NCBI RefSeq assembly: GCF_900116665.1
Contig: NZ_FPBK01000001.1
Span: forward strand, 186,001-250,000
Length of the DNA: 64,000 nucleotides
From: Pustulibacterium marinum
GTDB lineage: Bacteria; Bacteroidota; Bacteroidia; Flavobacteriales; Flavobacteriaceae
Reading direction: 5' to 3'
In this document: piece by piece, positions 15,408 to 22,279 of the stretch
Layout of the letters: each line of letters begins with the position of its first letter
Position numbering within the stretch: position 1 is the stretch's first letter
Program-made: the position numbers and the translations under genes
Notes under the pieces: generated by a model
Seen by the model: the letters and a program-made list of their open reading frames with translations, nothing else
The model's database searches: none
What the model was told of the DNA's origin: nothing

Positions 15408-16544
15408 ATGAAAACGGTTCAATTAAAAAGGAAAAAACTGGAAGAGTGGGAATATGTTGGTGAAAAAATTACCCTTGTAAAACCATTGGTTTTAGTTTTT
15501 GGGAATCGTTTTCTGCTAGAAGATTCTAATATTTACGAAGAAGTAAGAGCATTATTTCCAGATGGGGAACTTGTTTTTGGAAGTACAAGTGGAGATATTT
15601 CTGGAGATATGGTAAATGAAGATAGTGTAACCATTACAGCTATTGAGTTCGAAAAAACACAAATGGTCATCAAAACCGGTAATGTGAAAGACGAGCAAAA
15701 GGATGATTATCACACAGGTTATGATCTTTTAAAGCAGTTTGACCTTGATAAACTTCAATTCATGTTTATCGTGGCAGAAGGAAGTTTTTTAAACGGAAGT
15801 GATTTGACCAAAGGAATGACCGAAGCATTACAAAATAAGGTTTTGATAACCGGAGGTTTGTGTGCAGATGATACTCGATTTGAGAAAACGTTGTCGTCCT
15901 ACAACGAAAATCCAAAAGAAGGCGAGATTGTAGCCGTAGGTTTATATGGAGAATCTTTGGAAGCTACTTTCTCTATTTATGGAGGTTGGACACCCTTTGG
16001 CCCAAAAAGAATAGTTACCAAATCACAGGGTAATATTTTGTATGAGTTAGATGGTCAACCGGCCTTAGATCTTTATAAAACGTACCTCGGTGAAAAATCT
16101 AAAGATTTACCTGCTTCTGCATTGTTATATCCTTTAAATGTTACGGCAAAAGAAGGTGAGCAATCTATTGTTCGCTCTATTTTAAATATAGATGAAGAAG
16201 CAAATGCAATAATTCTTGCTGGCGATATTCCAGAAAAGGCAAAAGTACAATTGATGATGACCAATGTAGATCATATTGCTAATGCTTCTGAAAGAGCCGC
16301 AAGACAAGCTATGGAAGGAAGAAAAACAACTCCAGATTTGGCCTTATTAATCAGCTGTATTGGTAGAAAGTTGGTTTTAGATCAACGAGTAGAAGAGGAA
16401 GTAGAAGAAGTTATAGAAGTTCTGGGAGACGCAACAACCATTTCTGGTTTCTATAGCTACGGAGAAATTGCTCCTTTTCATGGAGAATCTTCTTGTAAAT
16501 TGCATAATCAGACTATGACAATTACGTTGTTAAGTGAAGTATGA
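15408..16544 (+). CDS. FIST-domain sensory protein (possible NosP-like haem sensor)
   Basis: A 378-residue soluble protein covered by FIST_N (about 25-220; VFGSTSGDISG, ITGGLCADD) and FIST_C (about 225-365; closing with F-Y-S-Y-G-E-I and a K-L-H-N-Q-T motif). FIST proteins are small-ligand sensors; some, called NosP, bind haem and nitric oxide and control kinases encoded next to them. Its gene lies between two kinase genes and overlaps the second by ATGA. Whether this member binds haem cannot be told from sequence; amino-acid sensing is the alternative. Confidence 0.88.
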   Translation: MKTVQLKRKKLEEWEYVGEKITLVKPLVLVFGNRFLLEDSNIYEEVRALFPDGELVFGSTSGDISGDMVNEDSVTITAIEFEKTQMVIKTGNVKDEQKDDYHTGYDLLKQFDLDKLQFMFIVAEGSFLNGSDLTKGMTEALQNKVLITGGLCADDTRFEKTLSSYNENPKEGEIVAVGLYGESLEATFSIYGGWTPFGPKRIVTKSQGNILYELDGQPALDLYKTYLGEKSKDLPASALLYPLNVTAKEGEQSIVRSILNIDEEANAIILAGDIPEKAKVQLMMTNVDHIANASERAARQAMEGRKTTPDLALLISCIGRKLVLDQRVEEEVEEVIEVLGDATTISGFYSYGEIAPFHGESSCKLHNQTMTITLLSEV

Positions 16545-17590
16545 ACTCACTGCTAAAAAGACAAATACGTAAATTTCTAACTCCAGAACTTGCTGAAAAC
16601 AAAGAGCTGGAGAAGTTTCTATTGGCTGTTGATAAATCGTATGATAATTTTGATGAGCAATCCATGATGATTCAACGTGCTATGAAGTTGAGTTCAGAAG
16701 AATTATATCATGCCAATAATCAGCTTAGAAAAGAAAGTCAAGCTCAAAAGCAAGTAATAGAGCAGTTACGAAACATCATCAACACCTTAAAGCTTTTCGA
16801 ATTATCATCAGGCGAAATTACAGATAATTTAGAGCTCGATGGTTCCAAGTTGGCTGATTACGTAAATAATCAGGCGAAAGAAATAGTAACTATAAACAAG
16901 CATAGAGATGACTTGCTGAAAAATCTGGAAAAGCAGAACGAGGCATTGAGTGATTATGCGCACATGGTATCACACGATTTAAAGTCACCTTTAAGAAGTA
17001 TAGACGTTTTGAGTCTTTGGCTCTTGGAAGATTTCGGTGAAAAGTTAGGAGAAGAGGGCGTTCGTAATTTAGAGTTGATACGTAACAATGTCCAGAAAAT
17101 GGAAGATTTAATTATCGGTATTTTAGATTACTCTACAATAGATAAAGGGGATACTGATTTTTATGATGTGGATATAGATTTCAAAGTAAAAGATATTTTA
17201 AAAACTACTTACATTCCAGAGCATATAGAAGTTAATATTTTAGATAAGCTTCCGGTGATCAAGGGAGATAAATTACGTCTTAGTCAACTTTTTCAAAACT
17301 TAATAGGGAACGCTATAAAGTATAACGACAAAGAAAAGGGAATAATAAACATAGGCGTTACTCCAAAAAGAAAATACTGGGAATTCTATATTCAAGATAA
17401 TGGAAAAGGTATAGAAGAGCAGTATTTTAAAAAAATATTCAAAACATTTGAAAAACTAGAGAATAATCCTAATTCTACCGGAATTGGGTTGGCTATTGTA
17501 AAAAAAATTATAGAATTTTATAAAGGAAAAATTTGGTTGACCTCAGAGATAGGAAAAGGAACTACTTTTTACTTCACTTTAAAAAAATAA
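16541..17590 (+). CDS. Histidine kinase, probable FIST partner
   Basis: A 349-residue soluble kinase: N-terminal helical/coiled-coil part (about 1-125, no PAS domain), HisKA with H145 in HMVSHDLKSPLR, and HATPase with NLIGNAIKY, DNGKGI and GIGLAIVKKII. Its kinase core is closely similar to that of the first kinase in the operon (same SHDLKSPLRSI box), which suggests duplication. With no sensor of its own it probably reads the FIST protein, just as stand-alone kinases read NosP. Confidence 0.91.
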   Translation: MNSLLKRQIRKFLTPELAENKELEKFLLAVDKSYDNFDEQSMMIQRAMKLSSEELYHANNQLRKESQAQKQVIEQLRNIINTLKLFELSSGEITDNLELDGSKLADYVNNQAKEIVTINKHRDDLLKNLEKQNEALSDYAHMVSHDLKSPLRSIDVLSLWLLEDFGEKLGEEGVRNLELIRNNVQKMEDLIIGILDYSTIDKGDTDFYDVDIDFKVKDILKTTYIPEHIEVNILDKLPVIKGDKLRLSQLFQNLIGNAIKYNDKEKGIINIGVTPKRKYWEFYIQDNGKGIEEQYFKKIFKTFEKLENNPNSTGIGLAIVKKIIEFYKGKIWLTSEIGKGTTFYFTLKK

Positions 17591-17594
17591 ATGT

Positions 17595-17909
17595 ATGGAA
17601 ACGCCCAATATGTCTTACATTCACAGCCTTTCGGGAGGCGATAAGGAATTCGAAGAGCAACTATTAACAATAGTAAAAAAGGAATTTCCGCAAGAAAAAT
17701 CTGCTTATTTAGATGAGATAAATAAAGAAAACTATGTTAAAGCTGCAGAATGTGTGCATAAACTTAAGCATAAAATTAGTATTTTAGGTCTAGAAAAAAG
17801 TTATAAACTTGCAGATAGGTATGAAAACAATCTAAAAGAAGTAAACCTTGAGCTTCAAAATGATTTTCATGCCATCTTAAATGTGATAACAGATTACTTA
17901 GAAAATTAA
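17595..17909 (+). CDS. Histidine phosphotransfer (Hpt) protein
   Basis: A 104-residue four-helix Hpt protein. The phosphorylatable histidine is probably H55 in C-V-H-K-L-K-H-K-I-S-I-L-G, the Hpt pattern H-x-L-K-x5-LG. It starts 4 bases after the second kinase gene and ends 9 bases before the LytTR regulator, so it can relay phosphate from either kinase via the small receiver to the output regulator (inferred order). Confidence 0.88.
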   Translation: METPNMSYIHSLSGGDKEFEEQLLTIVKKEFPQEKSAYLDEINKENYVKAAECVHKLKHKISILGLEKSYKLADRYENNLKEVNLELQNDFHAILNVITDYLEN

Positions 17910-17918
17910 CCTAATCCT

Positions 17919-18662
17919 ATGAATTGCATAATTATAGATGACGAAGCTACGGCTCGTACTATTATAAAAAAACTATGTTCTCAACTGCCAGAATTAACAG
18001 TTGTGGATGAATTTCCCAATGCAATTCAAGCTATAAAATATTTAAATAAAAGTGAGGTAGATTTAATTTTTCTAGATATTCACATGCCAGATTTTACAGG
18101 GTTTGATTTTATTCAAACCATCAAAAATCCTCCAAGAATTATTTTAACAACATCAGATTCTCAGTTTGCCATAGAAGCCTTTGAGTATAGCTGTATTGTA
18201 GACTATTTGGTAAAACCATTGGAATTACCACGTTTTGAGAAGGCTATTCAAAAAGCAAAAATCTTTCAATCTAGTAACGAAGTAGTTGTAAGTAATACAA
18301 AACCTTCAAAAGCTGAAAATAATCCAGAGGAAAAAGAGAAACCTTCAAATGAAAAAGATTTATATGTGAATATAGATCGAAGACTTATCAAAATAGATAT
18401 TCCTACCATTTACCTTATTGAAGCTAAAGGAGATTACATCAATATAAAAACGGAAGACAAAAATTATACAGTTCATTCTACACTTAAAAAGATAGAAGAT
18501 AAGCTTCCTGAAAGTACTTTTTTAAAAGTGCATAGATCCTATATCATAAATATCAAGAAGATCATAGATATTGAAGATAACAGTGTGCTTATCAAAAAAG
18601 ATGTGATACCAGTAAGCAGGTCCAATAGACCAGAGCTTATGAAACGTTTAAATCTCCTATAA
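17919..18662 (+). CDS. LytTR-family response regulator
   Basis: A 247-residue transcription factor: receiver (1-120) with D7-D8-E9, phosphoacceptor D53 in F-L-D-I-H-M-P and V-K-P-L; a charged linker rich in Glu, Lys and Pro (about 122-145); and a LytTR DNA-binding domain (about 147-247) with K-V-H-R-S-Y-I-I-N and V-S-R-S-N-R. It is the last gene and the only DNA-binding output of the operon. Shared upstream elements at 12351, 18771 and 20175 are its likely targets (inference). Confidence 0.93.
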   Translation: MNCIIIDDEATARTIIKKLCSQLPELTVVDEFPNAIQAIKYLNKSEVDLIFLDIHMPDFTGFDFIQTIKNPPRIILTTSDSQFAIEAFEYSCIVDYLVKPLELPRFEKAIQKAKIFQSSNEVVVSNTKPSKAENNPEEKEKPSNEKDLYVNIDRRLIKIDIPTIYLIEAKGDYINIKTEDKNYTVHSTLKKIEDKLPESTFLKVHRSYIINIKKIIDIEDNSVLIKKDVIPVSRSNRPELMKRLNLL

Positions 18663-18770
18663 CGAAAAACTCCCGTAAACAAAGTTTTTCAAATGCATGC
18701 TTCATATTTAAGGGAAAACGTTTTCTTAGATAAACTGATTTCTTAAGTGTCTCTATAGAAATTAACTTTC

Positions 18771-18838
18771 CATTCATCTACAGTAAACGGCTAACTAACG
18801 AAAATTAAACTATATCCAGTTTTTTGCGCCTACTTTTG
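18771..18838 (+). promoter_or_regulatory. Candidate LytTR-controlled promoter, site B (small RNA/peptide region)
   Basis: CATTCATCTACAG (18771-18783) sits 60 bases upstream of TACTTTTG (18831-18838). Relative to site A it has one changed base and nearly the same spacing. Transcription would start near 18845, 26 bases before a 55-codon ORF and just before a foldable RNA. Confidence 0.65.
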
Positions 18839-18856
18839 ATCATGTAATTAAGAAAT

Positions 18857-18971
18857 AAAATTTCTGGGTCATGAAAAGAGTTCACGAAAAAACAACAATA
18901 GTTACAGCAGCTTTTTCCCATTCACCCCAAAGCCTTGTTCTAATGGCTCCGATTATAATCTCAGAAATTTT
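18857..18971 (+). ncRNA. Candidate structured RNA, copy 1
   Basis: AAAATTTCTG (18857-18866) is perfectly complementary to CAGAAATTTT (18962-18971), closing a 115-nt element directly downstream of promoter B. The interior shows blockwise similarity to 19919-20011 (CAGCTTTTT, then CCCAAA and ATTAT in the same order), and that second element is also closed by a perfect 10-bp stem of different sequence at the equivalent place. An inner AGCC/GGCT hairpin (near 18931-18948) is possible. It overlaps a small ORF, so the two readings compete or coexist. Confidence 0.42.
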
Positions 18972-19038
18972 GTTTCAAACTCTAAACTATTTACTGTTGT
19001 TTACAGATAAGAAATTTAGAGAAACGTTCAAGAGTTAG
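18871..19038 (+). CDS. Small ORF, 55 residues, unknown
   Basis: ATG at 18871 opens 55 codons starting MKRVHEKTTIVTAAFSHS and ending F-R-E-T-F-K-S. A hydrophobic central part (about 21-44, SLVLMAPIII onward) could form one membrane helix. The start is 33 bases after the -7 box of promoter B, a sensible leader for this phylum. I recognise no family. The same bases form the foldable RNA above, so it may be a spurious frame in a noncoding RNA; the ATG position and helix are the only support for coding. Confidence 0.38.
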   Translation: MKRVHEKTTIVTAAFSHSPQSLVLMAPIIISEILFQTLNYLLLFTDKKFRETFKS

Positions 19039-19046
19039 TTGGTTAG

Positions 19047-19103
19047 TTTTTTTCATAGCAATTTAGTTGGTTATTCAAAAGCAGGGGGTGGTTCCCCTGC
19101 TTT
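19047..19103 (+). repeat. Hairpin repeat unit 1 (small RNA 3' end or terminator)
   Basis: A T-run, then CATAGCAATTTAGTTGG and GTTATT (19054-19075), then a hairpin AGCAGGGG (19080-19087), loop GTGGTT, CCCCTGCT (19094-19101) and T residues. The 22-base box is identical in units 2 and 3. The word TTAGTTGGTTA occurs both in the box and just before it (19035-19045). Works as a terminator for the transcript from promoter B. Confidence 0.7.
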
Positions 19104-19274
19104 ATTCAAAAGCTTTCTGCTACTTTAAAATATTGAAACACAATTTAGAAGCGTATTTATATACTCTGATTCTTTTGTTAAAGTAGGAAATAAACTTCAA
19201 AACATAGCTTTGCCTATCAAATCTTGTTTTAAGAAGTGCTTCTAATTATAATATAAAAGCAAATTACAAGTTGG

Positions 19275-19334
19275 TTTTTTTCATAGCAATTTAGTTGGTT
19301 ATTTTGTAAAGCAGGGGGGTGGTATCCCCTGCTT
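19275..19334 (+). repeat. Hairpin repeat unit 2
   Basis: Same 22-base box (19282-19303) as units 1 and 3; the hairpin is AGCAGGGG (19310-19317), loop GGTGGTAT, CCCCTGCT (19326-19333). The 170 bases between units 1 and 2 have no ORF; TAGCTTTG near 19206 could be a -7 box giving a transcript of about 120 nt. Confidence 0.68.
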
Positions 19335-19397
19335 CTTTAAGTAAGTAATTGTTACTGAAATGAAATTTAATTTGCTTCAAAAAAGTAAATAAAGATT

Positions 19398-19461
19398 AGT
19401 TTTTCATAGCAATTTAGTTGGTTATTTTCAAAAAGCAGAGGGTGGTGCCTCTGCTTTTTTT
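19398..19461 (+). repeat. Hairpin repeat unit 3
   Basis: Same 22-base box (19405-19426); the hairpin is AGCAGAGG (19434-19441), loop GTGGTG, CCTCTGCT (19448-19455), then a strong T-tract. The stem differs from units 1 and 2 by one pair, G-C replaced by A-T on both sides, a compensatory change that supports selection for an RNA hairpin. The loop keeps GTGGT. Confidence 0.7.
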
Positions 19462-19683
19462 GTTTTATAGTTTTACTAAAAGAGAAAAGCCTTTTCAGTT
19501 TAACTTCATTCAGCTAGTTCATCTTCATTTTTTTGCAATTCAACTATAGCAAAAAGCACTTAAACTGTTTAACTCAATTTTTGTGATAAATATTGTCCAT
19601 TTTTGAAGTATAATTAGAAAACATACTTAGAATGTTTTCCGATGAATAAAGTTTTTTGACAGTTAAGCAAATAGAGCCCTTAT

Positions 19684-19899
19684 TTGAAAGTATTAGAAGC
19701 GGCAAGAACTACTGCAAATGATGATGTAGAATTATTGCTGGCTAGGTTAATTAATTACAGCGTTCCCTGTGTAATGAGATGTATGAAGATAGAAGGAGAT
19801 GCAAAAGTAATTTATAGTTTTCTTGTGCCTGCGATAGTTAAGAAGAGAGAAGCAGTAGTTTTTTCTAATACCCAGTATATCTCTAAAAGCTTTGAATGA
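19684..19899 (+). CDS. Small hypothetical ORF, 71 residues
   Basis: A TTG-started frame (stop upstream at 19672, no ATG in its first part) with coding-like composition: an acidic helix (T-A-N-D-D-V-E-L-L-L-A-R) and a hydrophobic stretch (V-I-Y-S-F-L-V-P-A-I-V). I recognise no family. It lies between the hairpin repeats and the second foldable RNA and could be a gene remnant or a chance frame. Confidence 0.25.
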   Translation: MKVLEAARTTANDDVELLLARLINYSVPCVMRCMKIEGDAKVIYSFLVPAIVKKREAVVFSNTQYISKSFE

Positions 19900-19918
19900 T
19901 AAAGTAATGAGTATAAGC

Positions 19919-20011
19919 CTAAAACCGATTTAGTAACAAAAGTCGACAGCTTTTTTTGCCCCTTATCCCAAATCCTAAGATAGCCTGCAATTATGGTAAA
20001 CTCGGTTTTAG
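19919..20011 (+). ncRNA. Candidate structured RNA, copy 2
   Basis: CTAAAACCGA (19919-19928) is perfectly complementary to TCGGTTTTAG (20002-20011), closing a 93-nt element. Its interior aligns in blocks with copy 1 at 18857-18971, but the closing stems are unrelated in sequence, which is what structural conservation would give. It is followed by a strong terminator at 20043. I see no good promoter; AAGCTTTG near 19888 is one base off the -7 consensus. Confidence 0.4.
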
Positions 20012-20042
20012 CAGCTCAAATAGATTTTTTCAATCTATTCAT

Positions 20043-20078
20043 AAAAAAGAGACACTTCTCAAGAGTGTCTCTTTTTTT
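20043..20078 (+). terminator. Strong terminator after structured RNA copy 2
   Basis: AGAGACACT (20048-20056) pairs with AGTGTCTCT (20064-20072) around TCTCAAG, flanked by A and T runs that extend the stem and give a T-tract. It marks the end of a plus-strand transcript although no ordinary gene precedes it. Confidence 0.82.
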
Positions 20079-20174
20079 ATGTTTTAAAATGTAATTCAAA
20101 AGCTAGTTTGTTTGGGAACTTGATAATTTATGAGGTTAAATTTGTGAATTATGTAATTAACTACACAAGTGTTT

Positions 20175-20242
20175 CATTCGTCTATAGAAACATTCGCTCA
20201 ATCGAAGTTTTATAAATACAGCACTTGTATACTATACTTTTG
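20175..20242 (+). promoter_or_regulatory. Candidate LytTR-controlled promoter, site C (GT2-like gene)
   Basis: CATTCGTCTATAG (20175-20187) lies 60 bases upstream of TACTTTTG (20235-20242), which is 26 bases before the ATG at 20269. CATTCG recurs at 20191, perhaps a second half-site. Same architecture as sites A and B. Confidence 0.65.
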
Positions 20243-20268
20243 GTATAAGAAATGAGAAATTAAAAATC

Positions 20269-20709
20269 ATGAAGACGGGTATCATTTTGTATTGTCATAA
20301 TGAAGAAGAAAAAATAAATCCTTATGCTTTTACTGAGTTTTTAAAGATAGAAGATAAGTATCATTTATGTTTTGTAAACAATGCAAGTAGTGATGAAACT
20401 TTAACGCTTTTAAAAAAAATACAACGTGAAAACCCAAATCAAGTTTCTATCGTAGATATCAAGAAGAAAAATCAAAATATCATAGCCATAAGAGCAGGAA
20501 CAAGGTATTTAGGCAATCTTCCAGAGATTATTAATATAGGATTTTTAGATATAGAACTTGATAAAGCATTAACTAAGATAAATCTGTTAGAAGAAATTCA
20601 GAAACTAGAAATACAAGATATTGACCGCGATAATTTTGGACGAAATTTTTTAAAACGAAGTATTTCTGGAATTATAAAATCGATACTCTTATTTATAATT
20701 ATAAAATAA
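20269..20709 (+). CDS. Shortened glycosyltransferase family 2-like protein
   Basis: A 146-residue protein whose N-terminal half is a GT2 nucleotide-binding fold: G-I-I-L-Y-C-H-N-E-E-E, then C-F-V-N-N-A-S-S-D-E-T-L and the A-I-R-A-G-T-R-Y-L helix. Normal relatives are about 230 residues and have an intact D-x-D motif followed by a catalytic part; here the corresponding strand reads F-L-D-I-E-L-D and much of the acceptor domain is missing, ending in a hydrophobic ISGIIKSILLFIIIK tail. It may be inactive, a binding protein or a decayed gene. Promoter C links it to the upstream signalling operon. Confidence 0.72.
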   Translation: MKTGIILYCHNEEEKINPYAFTEFLKIEDKYHLCFVNNASSDETLTLLKKIQRENPNQVSIVDIKKKNQNIIAIRAGTRYLGNLPEIINIGFLDIELDKALTKINLLEEIQKLEIQDIDRDNFGRNFLKRSISGIIKSILLFIIIK

Positions 20710-20880
20710 TAGTTTTCAATAATATCTTGGTAAGGATGATGAAGAGATGTTTGCAGTTGAATTGAATTAGGAAAATAACAATCGTTTTACTTATACTTTT
20801 TAAACCCTTAAGATCCACCCCTCTTTTTTGATAAGTGAAACGCAAGAATCCCAATTCCCTTACCAATCCCCCCAATCCTG

Positions 20881-20909
20881 AACGGCCTTTCCTTTGGAAG
20901 GGTCGTTTT
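20881..20909. terminator. Hairpin between GT2-like gene and pectin locus
   Basis: AACGGCCTTTCC pairs (with G-T wobbles) with GGAAGGGTCGTT around TTT and runs into TTC on the plus strand. It lies between two converging transcription units and could end either, better suited to the plus strand. Confidence 0.5.
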
Positions 20910-20923
20910 CACTTTCTAGTAAT

Positions 20924-22279
20924 TTACTTTACCGCTGTGGGCACAGTAGCAGCTTCACCAATAATTACATCTTTAAAGTCAATGTGTTGGGTGTTGGTAA
21001 TAGAAATTCCATTCGTAGCTTTTTGAATGTGAATATTTTTGAACTGAACATTTTCTACCTTACTTTCAGGATAACCTTGAATCACAATCGCAGTTCCCGA
21101 GGCTGAGGTACATTGAATATTACTGATGAAAACATCTTTAATTTTTGAATTGAAACCACTGCCTTCTCCATGATAATTAGCGGTGATGTAGAAACAATCT
21201 TCAGTATCTTTAAAGCTTACGTTGTCTATATAAATATCTTTGATAAAACCGCCTCTATCGGCATTGGTTTTAAAATAAATTCCACGTTTTAAATAGCCGT
21301 GAGCCGTACAGTTTTCTACAAAAACATCTTGTACTCCAGCCGACATTTCGCTACCAATGACCAACGAATGCAAACCTTTAAAAGAACAATTTCTAATAAG
21401 AATATTTTCTGAAGGTGTTGCTGCATTCGCTCTTCCTTCGTGGTCGCGCCCGGCTTTGATGGCTATGTTGTCATCTCCGTTGTTAAATTTGATGTCTTCT
21501 ATCAATACGTTTCTAGTGTATTCCAAGTCAATGCCGTCGTTGTTTTTGTTATGAGCATCATACGTTAATTTTCGCAGTGTAACACTTTCACATTGTAATA
21601 AATGCACACACCAAAAAGGAGCATCTTCTATTTGAACGCCTTCCAATAATATATTTTTCGAATTGACAAACTGAATCAATTGCGGACGTAAATAATGTCC
21701 GTTTCCAAAAACACGGTCTTTGATCGGAGTTCCTTCATGATTCATTTTTCTGGAAAGTAGCTTGTCTGCAGTTTCTTTTGGTTTCCATTGCAACCAGGTT
21801 TCTGAAGCTTCTCCGTCAATAATTCCTGTTCCGGTGATGGAAATATCTGTCAGATATTTTCCGTAAATTAACGGACTGTGGTTATACACAAAAGTGCCTT
21901 CCCACGAAGTAAACACCGTTGGATAATCTTCCGGATTGCTGCCAAATTGTAGCACAGCACCTTCTTCTAAATGCAAATTGAAATGTGAAATAAAATGAAT
22001 AGGTCCATTGATAAGATACGTTCCTTTCGGAACATGCAACGTGCCGCCACCTTTCTTTTTCAAATGTTGAATGGCTTTGTCAAAGGCTTTTTTACAATCT
22101 TTTTTTCCATCTCCTTTAGCTCCGAAATTGATGACGGAAACTTCATAAACTGGAATTTCAGGAAGTTGAATTGCTGCTAAAATGGCTTCTTTTTTTGCTT
22201 GTTTCGCTTCCGGAGAAAGTTGTGCAAACCCCGAAGTAAACATGCTTAGAAAACTTATGAATAAACAAATTCTACGCAT
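20924..22279 (-). CDS. GH28 polygalacturonase-family glycosidase (copy 1)
   Basis: A 451-residue secreted right-handed beta-helix enzyme that hydrolyses alpha-1,4-galacturonosyl links in pectin. Signal peptide 1-19 (ending S-G-F-A-Q). GH28 motifs: N-F-G-A-K-G-D-G near the start, N-N-D-G-I-D, N-G-D-D-N-I-A-I-K-A-G, and K in Y-F-K-T-N. The usual GHG motif is altered to G-L-H-S before L-V-I-G-S-E, a difference from copy 2. Last gene of the operon, overlapping kdgF by 8 bases. Confidence 0.9.
   Translation of the reverse strand: MRRICLFISFLSMFTSGFAQLSPEAKQAKKEAILAAIQLPEIPVYEVSVINFGAKGDGKKDCKKAFDKAIQHLKKKGGGTLHVPKGTYLINGPIHFISHFNLHLEEGAVLQFGSNPEDYPTVFTSWEGTFVYNHSPLIYGKYLTDISITGTGIIDGEASETWLQWKPKETADKLLSRKMNHEGTPIKDRVFGNGHYLRPQLIQFVNSKNILLEGVQIEDAPFWCVHLLQCESVTLRKLTYDAHNKNNDGIDLEYTRNVLIEDIKFNNGDDNIAIKAGRDHEGRANAATPSENILIRNCSFKGLHSLVIGSEMSAGVQDVFVENCTAHGYLKRGIYFKTNADRGGFIKDIYIDNVSFKDTEDCFYITANYHGEGSGFNSKIKDVFISNIQCTSASGTAIVIQGYPESKVENVQFKNIHIQKATNGISITNTQHIDFKDVIIGEAATVPTAVK

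Noticed and set aside
19035-19076. On the minus strand the repeat units read like gene starts (CCAACTAAATTGCTATGAAAAA), as for leader peptides.
   Set aside because: The frames end after about 20, 6 and 2 codons in the three units and share no downstream protein sequence; the promoter and hairpin evidence favours the plus strand.
19507-19583. CATTCAGCTAG followed by an ATTTTTG box looked like a fourth copy of the shared promoter element.
   Set aside because: The word differs at several bases, the -7 box lacks its TA, and the spacing is about 69 rather than 60-62.
19919-20089. A plus-strand frame through the second foldable RNA (reading through to the terminator).
   Set aside because: It has no ATG in the conserved part, and the frame equivalent to the 55-residue ORF contains a stop; it also translates the terminator.
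18663-20268. Retron, CRISPR array or diversity-generating element in the gene-poor region.
   Set aside because: No reverse transcriptase, Cas gene or regularly spaced direct repeats; the three units are 228 and 123 bases apart and end in terminator-type hairpins.
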